A stretch of 46,658 bases of DNA from Patescibacteria group bacterium (GCA_019752595.1 JAIELV010000001.1:442551-489208); one strand, 5' to 3'. Positions 1 to 9,459 are shown, counted from the first letter of the stretch. Made by a program: numbers and translations. Notes: generated by a model from the sequence alone, not told the origin.

Positions 1-467
1 ATTAATAACAACAGAGAAGCAACGCCATTTTTTATTCCGCTGTCGTAATCTCCGTCACGAAACGACGGCAGAATATCATCGCGAATTATCCGAGATGCAT
101 ACGCGTCAGGTACTGTGCCTTCATATCCATACCCTACTTCAACGCGCACGTCTCTGTCCTCAATTGCTACAAGAAGCAAAATTCCTGTATTTGTGTCTGC
201 CCCGCCCACACCCCATTCTCGAAACAACGTGTTCGCGTACGATTCAATATCATCACCATCTAGCGACGGGACAACTGCAACTGCGATTTCTCCGCCAGTT
301 TCTTTCGTAAACGTCTCGAGTTCCGTGTTAAGTGTAGTAACGGTTTCAAACGAGAGTACGCCAGCAAAATCATTTACATACCCCGTAGGTTCTCCTGGAG
401 ATACGTAGGCAAACGCCGACGATGCGGCGAATGCAAAGACAAGAATAAAAAAACTAGAACGCAACAT
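1..467 (-). CDS. TPM domain (YgcG/TPM_phosphatase-like) secreted protein, C-terminus cut by window edge
   Basis: Minus-strand reading from 467: MLRSSFFILVFAFAASSAFAYVSPGEPTGYVNDFAGVLSFETVTTLNTELETFTKETGGEIAVAVVPSLDGDDIESYANTLFREWGVGGADTNTGILLLVAIEDRDVRVEVGYGYEG...; signal peptide plus typical TPM motifs. Absent from the ORF track because it runs off the window. Confidence 0.85.
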   Translation of the reverse strand, partial: MLRSSFFILVFAFAASSAFAYVSPGEPTGYVNDFAGVLSFETVTTLNTELETFTKETGGEIAVAVVPSLDGDDIESYANTLFREWGVGGADTNTGILLLVAIEDRDVRVEVGYGYEGTVPDAYASRIIRDDILPSFRDGDYDSGIKNGVASLLLL

Positions 468-1038
468 CAGGTGCGGCTTCCGCTCCTTCTTCAGCAGTAA
501 AGTATCCTTTCTCCGCAAAACCAAACATCGATGCGATAAACGAACCTGGAACCTGTTTGACTGCTGTGTTGTATGCAAGAACGGCCTGATTCAAATCACG
601 ACGCGCAACCGCTACGCGGTTTTCAGTTCCTTCCAGTTGCGCCTGCAAATCACGAAAGTTTTCGGTTGCGGTCAAGTTCGGATAATTCTCAGCGACCGCT
701 AGAAGCCTACCCAAAGCCTGAGAAAGTTCGCCCTGCGCACTCTGGTATGCGGCGATCATCTGTGGATTAAGCTTCGTAGGGTCAACAGTGATTGCCGTTG
801 CTTTCGCGCGCGCTTCAACAACCGCGGTAAGTGTCTCCTGCTGAAAATTAGCTGCACCCTTTACGGTCTCAACAAGATTCGGAATTAAATCCGCGCGACG
901 CTGATATTGCGTCTGTACATCTGCCCAAGCCGATTCTGTTTTCTGGCTCAATGAAACAAAACTGTTATACATCCCGCCCACAAAAATAGCGACAAGAATA
1001 CCAAAACCTATAACGCCGAGGAAAATAGGATTTTTCAT
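454..1038 (-). CDS. LemA family protein
   Basis: N-terminal TM followed by YNSFVSLSQKTESAWADVQTQYQRRADLIPNLVETVKG, the LemA signature. Confidence 0.93.
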   Translation of the reverse strand: MKNPIFLGVIGFGILVAIFVGGMYNSFVSLSQKTESAWADVQTQYQRRADLIPNLVETVKGAANFQQETLTAVVEARAKATAITVDPTKLNPQMIAAYQSAQGELSQALGRLLAVAENYPNLTATENFRDLQAQLEGTENRVAVARRDLNQAVLAYNTAVKQVPGSFIASMFGFAEKGYFTAEEGAEAAPDVAF

Positions 1039-1068
1039 ATGTTTTTTATTATATCATCCGCCTCACTT

Positions 1069-1089
1069 GTGCTATACTAAGTATAGCAC
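1069..1089. promoter_or_regulatory. Perfect palindrome GTGCTATACT-A-AGTATAGCAC (putative operator), copy 1
   Basis: 10-bp arms with one central base; 15 nt upstream (minus strand) of an extended -10 TGATATAAT preceding the LemA/TPM genes. Confidence 0.6.
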
Positions 1090-1108
1090 TTTCGCGTGTT
1101 ACGCGAAG

Positions 1109-2002
1109 CTACTCCCCTTTTCCGAGAAGCGCTTTCACGCGCTCTTCCACGGGTGGGTGGGTGGCAAATAATTTATTAATAAATTGCCCTGCAGTCCTAC
1201 CAAAAGGATTCGCAATAAAAAGGTGCGCCGTTGCATGGCTCGCACTCTTCATCGGAGCACCATATCCAGAAATCTTCTGAAGCGCAGATGCCAATCCTTC
1301 GGGGTAGCGTGTAAGGAGTGCACCTGAAGCATCTGCCAAAAATTCGCGTTTACGTGAAATAGCAAGCTGTATCAGCTGTGCTGCAATCGGCGCAAGTATA
1401 GCGGCAACGATGGCGAGCACTGCGAGAATCGCGCCCGCTTTTCCGTTATCGTCGCGGTTTCCACCAAACAGCGACATACGCAAAAAGATATCTGCAATAA
1501 TCGCCACAAATCCCGCAAGAACTACAGCAACAGTCATCACGAGCATGTCGCGGTTTTTAACGTGTGAAAGTTCGTGCGCAATCACACCCTCAAGCTCTGT
1601 GCGGTTCAGCATTGAAAGCAGGCCCGTCGTTGCAGCAACGACCGCATGTTTTTCGTCACGTCCTGTGGCAAACGCATTCGGTGCAGGGTCGTCAATAACG
1701 TAGAGTTTCGGCATTGGAAGCCCCGCGGTGATAGAAAGGTTTTCCGTTACTGTATAGAGGTCAAAATGCGCTTCACGAGTTGCAGGCTTTGCATGGGTCA
1801 TCGAAAGTACCACTTTGTCTGAGAACCAAAAACTACCAACATTCATGAGAACGGAAAAGATAACTGCGCCATACAAAATCCCAGGATTACCGTAGTACGC
1901 AGAAATCACCCAGCCAATCGCGATAACTACGATAAAAAACCCCGCCATCAAGGCCCAGGTCTTGGTGAGGTTGCTTGAACGTTCTTGGTAGAGATCAGCC
2001 AT
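1109..2002 (-). CDS. htpX: M48 family membrane zinc metalloprotease HtpX
   Basis: HELSH in VIAHELSHVKNRD, multiple TM segments, LADASGALLTRYPEGLASAL and THPPVEERV motifs. Confidence 0.93.
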   Translation of the reverse strand: MADLYQERSSNLTKTWALMAGFFIVVIAIGWVISAYYGNPGILYGAVIFSVLMNVGSFWFSDKVVLSMTHAKPATREAHFDLYTVTENLSITAGLPMPKLYVIDDPAPNAFATGRDEKHAVVAATTGLLSMLNRTELEGVIAHELSHVKNRDMLVMTVAVVLAGFVAIIADIFLRMSLFGGNRDDNGKAGAILAVLAIVAAILAPIAAQLIQLAISRKREFLADASGALLTRYPEGLASALQKISGYGAPMKSASHATAHLFIANPFGRTAGQFINKLFATHPPVEERVKALLGKGE

Positions 2003-2004
2003 TA

Positions 2005-2565
2005 CTAGAACGAAACTTTCACAGGGTCTTTTGCTGCCTGTTCGTTGTCTGCGAGTTCAAAGAATTCACGCTTCTCAAACTTAAACATTCCGCCAACAAT
2101 ATTTCCTGGGAACTGCTCGAGACCTGTGTTCAATGCCATCACGGTCGTGTTATAGAAGCGGCGTGATGCTTGAATTTTGTTTTCAGTGTCGGAAAGTTCG
2201 CGCTGTAATTCCAAGAAGTTCTGGTTTGCTTTCAAGTCTGGGTACGCTTCCGCAATCGCGAATATTGATTTCAAAGCGCCCGTCAGCATGTTTTCCGCCT
2301 GTGCGTGCCCCTCCACACCCTGCGCTCCCATAGCGGCTGCGCGTGCGTTTGAGACGTTTTCGAATGCCTGCTTTTCGTGCGCAGCATAGCCTTTGACCGT
2401 TTCAATAAGATTCGGAATCAAATCATATCGACGCTTCATCTGAACCTCGATGTCAGACCACGCTTCTTTTGCGCGATTAACAAGTGCGATAAAACCGTTA
2501 TACGAAGCGATGAGCCATGCGGCAACAACCGCAACAATACCAAGAACTATATATAGTGGTGTCAT
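2005..2565 (-). CDS. LemA family protein (second copy)
   Basis: YNGFIALVNRAKEAWSDIEVQMKRRYDLIPNLIETVKGYAAHE; directly upstream of htpX. Confidence 0.93.
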   Translation of the reverse strand: MTPLYIVLGIVAVVAAWLIASYNGFIALVNRAKEAWSDIEVQMKRRYDLIPNLIETVKGYAAHEKQAFENVSNARAAAMGAQGVEGHAQAENMLTGALKSIFAIAEAYPDLKANQNFLELQRELSDTENKIQASRRFYNTTVMALNTGLEQFPGNIVGGMFKFEKREFFELADNEQAAKDPVKVSF

Positions 2566-2591
2566 ATCCCTTAATTATACCAAAAAACAGA

Positions 2592-2613
2592 AAACCCCGC
2601 ACGAGCGGGGTTT
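2592..2613 (-). terminator. Rho-independent terminator
   Basis: AAACCCCGC-TCGT-GCGGGGTTT followed on the minus strand by TCTGTTTTTT, ending the groES-groEL-hyp-hyp unit. Confidence 0.8.
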
Positions 2614-2617
2614 CTTT

Positions 2618-2854
2618 CTACTCACCTCTCGACAAGCCTTCGGTCTTCAACACCATAAGCCTCCGTGAACCGCGAACGGCTTTCGCAGCTTCCCTTCTGC
2701 GCGCCGCATATTCCACGTGCGGACGATGCGTGGCCCCCTTCGCGTTTTCGATAAGTGAATGCCACATCGCGCGCATCGCTTCAGGGCTACCCAGCCCGTT
2801 GACGTATTCAGCACCTAATCTTTTACGAGTATCCACAGTCCGAATTTCTAACAT
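2618..2854 (-). CDS. Small hypothetical protein (78 aa)
   Basis: Complete ORF fitting between groEL-linked ORF and terminator. Confidence 0.55.
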   Translation of the reverse strand: MLEIRTVDTRKRLGAEYVNGLGSPEAMRAMWHSLIENAKGATHRPHVEYAARRREAAKAVRGSRRLMVLKTEGLSRGE

Positions 2855-2861
2855 GTTTCTC

Positions 2862-3164
2862 TTAAATTTTCCTATCCTCTTTCGCTTTTAGTTTTGTGCG
2901 CACCGTTTGGACCGCTTGCTCGTCGGTCATTCCTTCAGCCTGAAGTCGATGGACTCTTAACTCTCTAGCGATTCCACGACGGTGATGAGTGTCGTAAGTG
3001 CTGTATGCAATGGTTCTTGTGATATTCCCTTCTTGGTCGAACATACGACCGTGAGGATGTCTATCTTGAATCGCATGTATCCACTCCCAAAGATATTTCC
3101 TTAATTTCGGACTATGCAGACCTTTATCGTGCTCTAAACTCACAGGCTTATCGCGTCTCAACAT
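2862..3164 (-). CDS. Hypothetical protein (100 aa) immediately downstream of groEL
   Basis: Complete ORF, 8-nt gap to groEL stop, same strand. Confidence 0.6.
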   Translation of the reverse strand: MLRRDKPVSLEHDKGLHSPKLRKYLWEWIHAIQDRHPHGRMFDQEGNITRTIAYSTYDTHHRRGIARELRVHRLQAEGMTDEQAVQTVRTKLKAKEDRKI

Positions 3165-3172
3165 ACGTTGAA

Positions 3173-4813
3173 TTAATAATCCATCCCGCCCATTCCTGGC
3201 GCTCCTCCTGCTGATGCTTTTTCTTCGGGCTCATCTGCAATTGCTGCTTCAGTTGTCAAAAGAATCGCAGCTGCGGAAACCGCATGCTGTACTCCGCCTC
3301 GAGTTACCTTCACAGGATCAATAATTCCCGCCTCAAGCATGTCAGCAACTATCTCATCGTTCACCGCGTCATACCCTGCCATACCTTTTGCGTTTTTGAC
3401 CGCCTCGACAACAACATCGCCAGAATCTTTTCCTGCATTTATTGCAATCTGCTTCAACGGGCGCACGAGCGCTGAAAGTACGATGCGGTAGCCGATTTCC
3501 TCTTCCTTCGTCATCTTGCCCCAATTCGCACCTGCCTCTACTTTCTGTGAAGCCTTTACGAGCGCCGTACCGCCACCAGGAACAATACCTTCGGCAATTG
3601 CAGCTTTCGTTGCATTCACTGCGTCCTCAATTTTGTCTTTGAGGTACTTCATTTCAGTTTCCGTAGCAGCACCTACCTTAATAACAGCAACACCGCCTGA
3701 AAGTTTTGCAATACGTTCATCGAATTTTTCTTTGTCGAATTTTGAATCAGTTGCTTCGCGCTGTTTCTTCAACGTCGAAACACGAGCTTCAATATCTGAT
3801 TTCTTACCCTTTCCGCCAACAATCACTGTTGAATCTTTCGACGCAATTACTTTCGACGCCCTTCCGAACATCGAGAGCTCAACTGCATCAAATTTTAGAC
3901 CCACGTCGTCCGAAATCACCGTGGCTCCAATCGTGATAGCAATATCCTGAAGCATATCTTTCTTTCTGTCGCCGTATCCAGGAGCTTTGACCGCAAGCAC
4001 ACTGAACGCACCGCGAAGCTTGTTCAACACAAACGTTGGAAGCGCATCACCCTCAACATCATCCGCAATAATTACCAACTCTTTTTTGCCTGTTTTTGCA
4101 ACCAATTCAAGCGCGGGCAATATTTCCTGAATTGAAGCGATCTTTTTATCAGTCACCAACACCAGTGCGTCTTTGTATTCTGCTTCCATGCGTTCCGTGT
4201 TCGTCACCATGTAGGGTGATACGTAGCCACGATCAAATTCCATTCCTTCAACAATTTCTTTATCAATGCCAAATGCCTGTGACTCCTCAACAGTTACGAC
4301 GCCGTTTTGCCCTACCTTCGCAATAACATCGGCAATCGTTTCTCCTATTTCGGCTGATTCTGCTGAAATAGTTGCTACCTGCTTAATGTCTTTTGCTCCT
4401 GCTACGGGTTTTGCGAGTGCTTTCAACGCCTTCACTGTTGCCTCAGCTGCGTCTTCCATTCCTTTTCTAATTCCCATTGCATTTAAGCCCATTGCGGTGT
4501 GCTTCATACCTTCATCCACAAGGGCCTGGAAGATAACAACTGAGGTCGTAGTGCCGTCGCCCGCCAAATCATTTGTTTTGTTTGCAACCTCTTTCACAAT
4601 TTCAGCGCCCATGTTCTGGAATTTATCCTTGAGGGAAATTTCTTTCGCAATCGTCACACCGTCGTTCGTCATGTGCGGACCACCGTACCCCTTGTCGATA
4701 ATGACGTTTCTGCCTCGCGGACCAAGCGTTACCTTCACCGCCTTTGCTGCAATATCAATGCCTGCCTTAATTGCACTTCGTGCGTCTGCCTCAAAAAGAA
4801 TTTTCTTTGCCAT
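3173..4813 (-). CDS. groEL: Chaperonin GroEL (60 kDa)
   Basis: KVTLGPRGRNVIIDKGYGGPHMTNDGVTIAKEI, AGDGTTT, VPGGGTALV, GGAPGMGGMDY tail. Confidence 0.99.
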   Translation of the reverse strand: MAKKILFEADARSAIKAGIDIAAKAVKVTLGPRGRNVIIDKGYGGPHMTNDGVTIAKEISLKDKFQNMGAEIVKEVANKTNDLAGDGTTTSVVIFQALVDEGMKHTAMGLNAMGIRKGMEDAAEATVKALKALAKPVAGAKDIKQVATISAESAEIGETIADVIAKVGQNGVVTVEESQAFGIDKEIVEGMEFDRGYVSPYMVTNTERMEAEYKDALVLVTDKKIASIQEILPALELVAKTGKKELVIIADDVEGDALPTFVLNKLRGAFSVLAVKAPGYGDRKKDMLQDIAITIGATVISDDVGLKFDAVELSMFGRASKVIASKDSTVIVGGKGKKSDIEARVSTLKKQREATDSKFDKEKFDERIAKLSGGVAVIKVGAATETEMKYLKDKIEDAVNATKAAIAEGIVPGGGTALVKASQKVEAGANWGKMTKEEEIGYRIVLSALVRPLKQIAINAGKDSGDVVVEAVKNAKGMAGYDAVNDEIVADMLEAGIIDPVKVTRGGVQHAVSAAAILLTTEAAIADEPEEKASAGGAPGMGGMDY

Positions 4814-4815
4814 AG

Positions 4816-5172
4816 TTATTTCGAATTAATGACTGCCAAAATATTTTTCTCTTCAACTACGTAATACTCAACACCAGCAACCTTGATCGTGTCGTAGCCG
4901 TATTTTGAGAACAACACGCGATCACCAACTGAGACCGAAACGGGAATACGGGCATCACCGTCTTCGTTCCATTTACCAGGACCTACTGCAATGACCGTTC
5001 CCTGCTCTGGTTTTTCCTGCGCAGAATCAGGAATAATAATTCCACTCGCAGTCGTGGTACCCATTTCCTCCGCGGACAGCGGCTTCAAAATGACCCGATC
5101 GTGTAAGGGCTCAACAGGACTTTTTGAAGGCGCTTTCTTTGCTACCGTCTTTGCTTTCTTTGCTTTTGCCAT
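4816..5172 (-). CDS. groES: Co-chaperonin GroES
   Basis: [76 protein letters not shown]. Confidence 0.98.
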   Translation of the reverse strand: MAKAKKAKTVAKKAPSKSPVEPLHDRVILKPLSAEEMGTTTASGIIIPDSAQEKPEQGTVIAVGPGKWNEDGDARIPVSVSVGDRVLFSKYGYDTIKVAGVEYYVVEEKNILAVINSK

Positions 5173-5243
5173 AGAAAAAATTCTTATTGATTAATTATTG
5201 GTAACCCTTTATAAGACCACGGGGAACCCCGTGAAGTTACAGA

Positions 5244-5272
5244 ATTATAGAGAGAGTGCCCGCAACAGTCAA
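5244..5272 (-). promoter_or_regulatory. Near-consensus housekeeping promoter for groES-groEL
   Basis: Minus strand TTGACT - 17 nt - TATAAT; no CIRCE element (TTAGCACTC-N9-GAGTGCTAA) seen. Confidence 0.7.
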
Positions 5273-5322
5273 ACCAGCCTTGCCACCTCATGAAGCTGTG
5301 CTAACATTCTCGGAAAGGCACT

Positions 5323-5553
5323 ATGGCACTCATTGCATCCTTTCTTCCGGGAATCCAGGTAGTGATTTCAATTCTCCTTATAGGAGCAATTCTCCTTCAA
5401 CAGCGAGGGGCGGGCATGGGAGGTGCGTTCGGTGACAGTTCACAGGGCACGTACTACAAACGCAGAGGAGCAGAACTCTTCCTCTTCCGCGCATCCATCG
5501 TCCTGTCGGTTCTGTTCGCCCTCACTGCACTTCTTCAGCTATTGGTGAGTTGA
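5323..5553 (+). CDS. secG: Preprotein translocase subunit SecG
   Basis: Two TM segments, ILLQQRGAGMGGAFGDSSQGTYYKRRGAE. Confidence 0.92.
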   Translation: MALIASFLPGIQVVISILLIGAILLQQRGAGMGGAFGDSSQGTYYKRRGAELFLFRASIVLSVLFALTALLQLLVS

Positions 5554-5581
5554 GATACGTGTCTTTCTAAAAACCGTACCT

Positions 5582-7345
5582 ATGGAATTCTTTCGCGCAT
5601 TCATGCGCGCCTTACAGAGGCGGCGCACGCTTCCTTTTTTTGAAACATTCCGTTCATACACGGCGCGTTTTACACCGCTCGATTGGTTTGTGGTATCTGT
5701 CTTAAGCATCGTGATGGCGCTTTCCGCAGCGACAATGGTTGCAGGAGTTTCACTTGCGCTCACCACTGAAATCCCCTCCCGAGGAGGTTCGTATTCGGAA
5801 GGTATCGTGGGATCTCCGCGATTCGTCAATCCCGTATTGGCTGTATCAGAAACCGACCGCGACCTCACCATGCTTATTTTCTCTGGGCTCATGCGAATGA
5901 ACCCCGACGGCACGCTCGTACCCGATCTCGCTGAGAGCTACAAAATTTCTGAGGATTTGCTCACCTACACTTTTGTATTAAAAGAAGATGCTCGCTTCCA
6001 TGACGGTTCGAACGTGACACCAGAAGATGTAGTCTTCACCGTCCGCGCGGCGCAAAACCCTGACATCAAAAGCCCGCGCCGCGCGGACTGGGAAGGAGTT
6101 GCTGTGGTTGCAACTGACAACCGCACTATCGTATTTACGCTCGGAGAGCCATACGCACTTTTTCTTGAAAATACTTCCTTGGGCATATTGCCGAAAAAGC
6201 TGTGGGGGAACATTACTCCAGAAGAATTTCCATTTACCACACTCAACACCAATCCTGTGGGTTCGGGCCCGTACGATGTTACTTCTGTTCGAGAAAACAG
6301 TTCAGGTATTCCTGTTGAATTCACACTCCGTGCGTTTGAGGGTGGGGTGCGTGTACCGTACATCACCAACTTCACTGTTCGCTTTTACACTAATGAAGAA
6401 GAACTTGTGGGTGCGTTGAACAGAGGAGAGGTCCGCGCAGGAAGTTCTATAAATCCTGCGGCTATCACGAGAGACGTCGAAATCCATGAGGCAATTTTTG
6501 GTCGCGTATTCGGAGTATTTTTAAATCAAAATCAAAATACACTTTTTGCTGAAAGCGCCGTCCGCGAAGCCTTGCAGGTGTCTCTTGACAAAAAACAAAT
6601 AATTGATACCGTATTGGGAGGTTACGGGTCAGCCATCGACGGCCCTCTTCCCCCACAGACGAAAGACGCATCTTCGGAAACTTCTTCGTCAAGCCGTATC
6701 GAGGAAGCGCGAGAGATACTGCGCGACAGTGGCTGGAAAGAAGGAGAAGACGGCATATTCGAAAAAACAAAGACAGTCAAAAATAAGAAAGAGACGACAC
6801 GCTTAGCTTTCTCTTTGACTACGTCGAATAATCCCGAACTCAAGCAAGCAGCGGAATTGACAGCGGAAGCCTGGAAAAATTTGGGCGCTGAAGTAACGCT
6901 GAAGTTCTTTGAACAAAACGACCTCACCATCGAGGTCATACGGCCACGAGAATATGATGCACTTCTGTTTGGAGAAGTCGTCGGCAGAAACCCAGACCTT
7001 TTCGCATTTTGGCATTCATCGCAAAAGAACGATCCTGGTCTCAACATCGCCCTCTACGCGAACTCTGACGTCGACAAAAAACTTGAAAAAGCACGCACCG
7101 AACACGACAGTAAATTGCGCAGAAAAAATCTCGAGGAAGCAGCTGAAGAAATTCGCGCCGACTTCGGAGCACTGTTTCTCTATGCACCACACTTCGTCTA
7201 CCTTGCACCGCGTGAAGTTGCGGGAGTTACCTTCGGCACTATCGCAGTTCCTTCAGACAGATTCGATTCCGTACACGAGTGGTATCTCTCGACAGAACGC
7301 GTGTGGCCAATCTTTATGTTTGATATTAAAAATTTATTCAAATAA
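5582..7345 (+). CDS. Peptide/nickel-type ABC transporter substrate-binding protein (SBP_bac_5 family)
   Basis: GSYSEGIVGSPRFVNPVLAVSETDRDLTMLIFSGLMRMNPDGTLVPDLAESYKISEDLLTYTFVLKEDARFHDGSNVTPEDVVFTV. Confidence 0.93.
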   Translation: MEFFRAFMRALQRRRTLPFFETFRSYTARFTPLDWFVVSVLSIVMALSAATMVAGVSLALTTEIPSRGGSYSEGIVGSPRFVNPVLAVSETDRDLTMLIFSGLMRMNPDGTLVPDLAESYKISEDLLTYTFVLKEDARFHDGSNVTPEDVVFTVRAAQNPDIKSPRRADWEGVAVVATDNRTIVFTLGEPYALFLENTSLGILPKKLWGNITPEEFPFTTLNTNPVGSGPYDVTSVRENSSGIPVEFTLRAFEGGVRVPYITNFTVRFYTNEEELVGALNRGEVRAGSSINPAAITRDVEIHEAIFGRVFGVFLNQNQNTLFAESAVREALQVSLDKKQIIDTVLGGYGSAIDGPLPPQTKDASSETSSSSRIEEAREILRDSGWKEGEDGIFEKTKTVKNKKETTRLAFSLTTSNNPELKQAAELTAEAWKNLGAEVTLKFFEQNDLTIEVIRPREYDALLFGEVVGRNPDLFAFWHSSQKNDPGLNIALYANSDVDKKLEKARTEHDSKLRRKNLEEAAEEIRADFGALFLYAPHFVYLAPREVAGVTFGTIAVPSDRFDSVHEWYLSTERVWPIFMFDIKNLFK

Positions 7346-7373
7346 TGTAATTACTTTATAAAATACATTCCAT

Positions 7374-9389
7374 ATGAACTCATTAGCACAACCACCATCA
7401 GGCGGAGCACCGCGCCCTCGTCGCTCACGGCCTTTTTCTGCTTCAGGCAGACCACTGGGAGGCGCAGGCGGTAAACGCCCGTTTCGAAGCGGCCCGCGTG
7501 GTCCATCACATGGAGCTTCACGTGCTCCCGCATCACACGGCTCTTCTCACGGGCCTTCACGCGGTCCCGCACGCGGTCCTTCGCGAAGCGGTGGGCATGG
7601 CTCGCGCCGTGGTGGCCCTCACTCGCGCATGCCTCAGCAACGTGCTGAGCATCGCCACATCCGTGAAGCGAATGCGGAGACAGTCACCCTTCCCCCACTC
7701 GGCCCCGACACTGTTCGTATTATTCCTTTGGGCGGAGTTGAAGAAGTTGGACGCAACATGACCTTGGTCGAAACTGACGCAGGCATTATTGTTGTTGACG
7801 CAGGATTTCAATTCGTATCCGAAGAATCAGCGCCAGGCGTTGATTACATTTTGCCGAACGTTCGGTACCTTGAAGACAACAAAGACAGAATCATAGGTCT
7901 TTTCATAACGCACGGACACCTCGACCACATCGGTGGTATTCCCTACGTTATTGACCACATGGGCAATCCGCCAATTTACACGCAGTACCTCACCTCCTTG
8001 ATGATTAAGAAACGCCAGGAGGAATTTGCTCACCTCCCCGCACTCGACCTCAAGGTCGTTGAACCAGGAGGTACGGTTTTGGCAGGGCGCCCTGACGGCC
8101 CGAAAGTAACGGTGAAAACATTCCCCGTGACTCACTCAATTCCCGATTCCATGGGTGTTTCTATCGTCACCAAACACGGCAACATTGTCATTTCAGGCGA
8201 CTTGAAGCTTGAACACGTTGACGGTATTGCAACCCCAAAAGAAAAAGAAAACTGGGGCAATTTGGGCAAAGACAAAAACATCATGTTTATCGCCGACTCT
8301 ACGAATGCGGAGAAAGACGGTTTCTCTATTCCTGAATCACGCGTCTACGAAACCATTGAAGGCATTATCAAGAACGTAAAAGGCCGTCTTATTATCGGTA
8401 CATTCGCCTCTCAGTTTGAGCGCATGGTGCACATAATCCGCATGGCGGAAAAGTACGGAAAGAAAATCGTCACCGAAGGACGCTCAATTAAAACAAACAT
8501 TGAAATCGCCCAGCGTGCAAATATCTTCACTCCTCAGCCTGGAACGTTTATCGATGCGCAGGATATCGGCGACTACCCAGCGGATAAAATTGTGGTCATC
8601 GCAACGGGCGCGCAAGGTGAAGAATCTGCAGCACTCATGCGCATTGCAACCAAAAAACATAAATACATCACCTTTACCGAGCGCGACACCATTGTGTTGT
8701 CATCATCAGTGATTCCAGGAAATGAAATATCAGTACAAAAACTAAAAGACAACCTTTTGCGTTACGGATTGAACTTAATGCACTACCGCTCATCCGACGT
8801 GCACTCAACAGGTCACGGCAACACAGGTGAGCTCATCTGGATGCGTGAGCAGGTTAATCCGAACTTCTTCATGCCTGCCTACGGTTACCACTCAATGCTT
8901 CGCTATCACGCAACAGCACAAAATAACGCGGGCTTTCCAAAAGAACGCACCATTATTTCGGATAACGGCATGGTGATTGAAGTAACGAACGGCACGGAGC
9001 TCAATATCCGCAAGGAAAAGCTTCCATCAGGACCAATGATGGTCGACGGATTCACTATCGGTGATATGCAGGAGGTCGTGATTCGTGATCGCCAGGCGCT
9101 CGCGTCCGACGGTATGTTCGTCATCATTGCAACTGTAAATCTGCGCACGGGCACGTTGAAAAAATCACCCGACATTATTTCTCGAGGATTCATTTATCTG
9201 AGAGAATCGCAAACACTTCTCTCTGAAGCACGCCTCTTGGTAAAAAAGAATGTCGAAGATATGGCGTCAGGAATGAATCCTGTTGATCTTGAATACATCA
9301 AAGCGAACCTCACCGACACAGTGGAACGCTACCTATTCCAGAAAACAAACAAGCGTCCAATGGTTATTCCGGTGCTCATTGGGGTCTAA
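7374..9389 (+). CDS. rnj: Ribonuclease J with long G/P/R/S/H-rich N-terminal extension
   Basis: Metallo-beta-lactamase motif THGHLDHIGG, IPLGGVEEVGRNM, HSIPDS, SGDLKLEH, HSTGHG, beta-CASP region. Confidence 0.96.
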   Translation: MNSLAQPPSGGAPRPRRSRPFSASGRPLGGAGGKRPFRSGPRGPSHGASRAPASHGSSHGPSRGPARGPSRSGGHGSRRGGPHSRMPQQRAEHRHIREANAETVTLPPLGPDTVRIIPLGGVEEVGRNMTLVETDAGIIVVDAGFQFVSEESAPGVDYILPNVRYLEDNKDRIIGLFITHGHLDHIGGIPYVIDHMGNPPIYTQYLTSLMIKKRQEEFAHLPALDLKVVEPGGTVLAGRPDGPKVTVKTFPVTHSIPDSMGVSIVTKHGNIVISGDLKLEHVDGIATPKEKENWGNLGKDKNIMFIADSTNAEKDGFSIPESRVYETIEGIIKNVKGRLIIGTFASQFERMVHIIRMAEKYGKKIVTEGRSIKTNIEIAQRANIFTPQPGTFIDAQDIGDYPADKIVVIATGAQGEESAALMRIATKKHKYITFTERDTIVLSSSVIPGNEISVQKLKDNLLRYGLNLMHYRSSDVHSTGHGNTGELIWMREQVNPNFFMPAYGYHSMLRYHATAQNNAGFPKERTIISDNGMVIEVTNGTELNIRKEKLPSGPMMVDGFTIGDMQEVVIRDRQALASDGMFVIIATVNLRTGTLKKSPDIISRGFIYLRESQTLLSEARLLVKKNVEDMASGMNPVDLEYIKANLTDTVERYLFQKTNKRPMVIPVLIGV

Positions 9390-9405
9390 AAAGCCATCTA
9401 AAAAA

Positions 9406-9442
9406 CCGCCCGACGCCGAAGATGTGGTGTCGGGCGGTTTTT
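9406..9442 (+). terminator. Rho-independent terminator after RNase J
   Basis: CCGCCCGACGCC-gaagatgt-GGTGTCGGGCGG-TTTTTGC. Confidence 0.9.
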
Positions 9443-9459
9443 GCTACACTGGCCTTCCC

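Noticed and set aside
1091-1107. TTCGCGT-GTT-ACGCGAA hairpin after htpX as terminator
   Set aside because: No U-tract on the minus strand; stem only 7 bp. Possibly a weak 3' stabiliser but not supported.
3516-4829. Plus-strand ORFs antisense to groEL (144 aa, 187 aa)
   Set aside because: Shadow ORFs opposite a highly conserved coding sequence; low-complexity Ser/Ala/Phe-rich products.
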